Shown here piece after piece: positions 63,447 to 64,000 of a stretch of DNA of 64,000 nucleotides (positions within the stretch are counted from its first letter, which is position 1; each line of letters begins with the position of its first letter). The notes below the pieces were generated by a model. The model had not been told where the DNA came from. It searched no databases and saw only the letters and a list, made by a program, of their open reading frames with translations. This stretch comes from Cedecea neteri NBRC 105707 = ATCC 33855 (lineage in GTDB: Bacteria; Pseudomonadota; Gammaproteobacteria; Enterobacterales; Enterobacteriaceae). Where the stretch lies: assembly GCF_001571265.1 (NCBI RefSeq), contig NZ_BCTL01000006.1, positions 62,001 to 126,000 of the forward strand, written 5' to 3'. The position numbers and the translations under genes are program-made.

Positions 63447-64000
63447 TCAGATGATAAAGGAAAGCAGGAATGTGCCAGCCAGTGCAACTAAAGAAGCGAT
63501 GAATGTCGCCGTGGTGTAGTACTTAAAGGTTTCATGGAGCGTGGCGCCGCAGTATTGCTTCACCAGCCAGAACAGCGAGTCGGTCACAATGGTGCAGCCG
63601 ATAGCGCCGGAGCCGATGGCGAGCGTCACAATCTCGGGGCTGACGTTGGGATAGAGCGGCAGCAGCGGGGCAACGATAGCCGTGGCGCCCATCATCGCCA
63701 CGGTGGCGGAGCCGACGGCGGCGTGAAGAATAAGCGCAACCAGCCAGGCGAGCAGGATCGGGTGTAGATGCAGGCTGGAAAGGCTCAGCGCGAGGCTGTC
63801 GGCCATGCCGCTGGCCTTGAGAATGGCGTTAAACGCGCCGCCGGCGCCGATAATCATCAGGATATTCGCAATGGAGCCAAAGCCATTTTCGGTGTGGCTC
63901 AGCAGCGTCGCGATACTCATGTGCTGGCGCAGGCCCAGCAGATAATAGGCCACGAAAACGGCGATAAACATGGCGGTAATCGGGTTGCCGATAAACTCCA
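63447..64000 (-). CDS. dsdX: D-serine transporter DsdX, 3' part
   Basis: GntP-family permease; about 183 C-terminal residues are present and the gene continues beyond the right edge. The frame reads [19 protein letters not shown] from the edge. Marks of the family: [34 protein letters not shown] and [18 protein letters not shown]. It brings in D-serine for DsdA, which follows 17 bp later. Confidence 0.95.
   Translation of the reverse strand, partial: EFIGNPITAMFIAVFVAYYLLGLRQHMSIATLLSHTENGFGSIANILMIIGAGGAFNAILKASGMADSLALSLSSLHLHPILLAWLVALILHAAVGSATVAMMGATAIVAPLLPLYPNVSPEIVTLAIGSGAIGCTIVTDSLFWLVKQYCGATLHETFKYYTTATFIASLVALAGTFLLSFII

Overview
The window is chromosomal DNA of an enterobacterium of the E. 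coli / Klebsiella / Enterobacter / Cedecea group. The bcs, dnaA-gyrB, dgo, ibp and dsd proteins resemble their E. coli counterparts along their whole length, the gene order follows E. coli in long blocks, and Klebsiella-type aglA/aglB genes are present. I cannot name the genus from the sequence alone. I see no phage, insertion sequence, CRISPR array, tRNA or rRNA.

Layout. (1) 1-23.2 kb is the cellulose and motility-switch block: bcsA (3' end only), bcsB, bcsZ, bcsC, pdeK, dctA, yhjJ, kdgK, pdeH with a textbook sigma-28 promoter, yhjG, yhjE, a hexapeptide acetyltransferase, yhjD, the LysR gene yhjC and a divergent SDR oxidoreductase. (2) 23.2-39 kb is the replication and ribosome core: yieH, adeP, chrR, yieE, mnmE, yidC, yidD, rnpA, rpmH, then dnaA, dnaN, recF, gyrB, yidB, yidA. 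(3) 39-44 kb is the galactonate operon dgoRKADT behind two DgoR-type operators. (4) 44-46.1 kb is an insertion relative to E. coli K-12: a Tat-exported agmatine-deiminase-like protein and a divergent LysR regulator. (5) 46.1-50.9 kb holds yidR, yidQ, the heat-shock pair ibpA/ibpB with RNA-thermometer leaders, and yidE. (6) 50.8-55.9 kb holds the GntR regulator YidP and an alpha-glucoside PTS operon (aglA-aglB), followed by a GH5-like protein that lacks both catalytic glutamates. (7) 56-58.3 kb is a three-gene polar/basic amino-acid ABC transporter. (8) 58.3-61.9 kb is a nucleoside hydrolase / LacI repressor / MFS transporter operon with a perfect palindromic operator upstream. (9) 62.1-64 kb holds dsdA and the 3' end of dsdX.

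The clearest less-described items are the MFS-LacI-nucleoside hydrolase operon with its operator, the predicted dead GH5 protein, the Tat-exported agmatine-deiminase homologue, a four-residue gap in a conserved motif of YhjE, a nested inverted-repeat element upstream of yhjE, and a family of GGGAGAGG hairpin repeats that each end next to a minus-strand stop codon. Most genes here are well-known core genes. Nothing in the window looks like a large unknown system such as a defence island or biosynthetic cluster. Comparisons with E. coli rest on remembered protein sequences and gene order, not on an alignment or database search.
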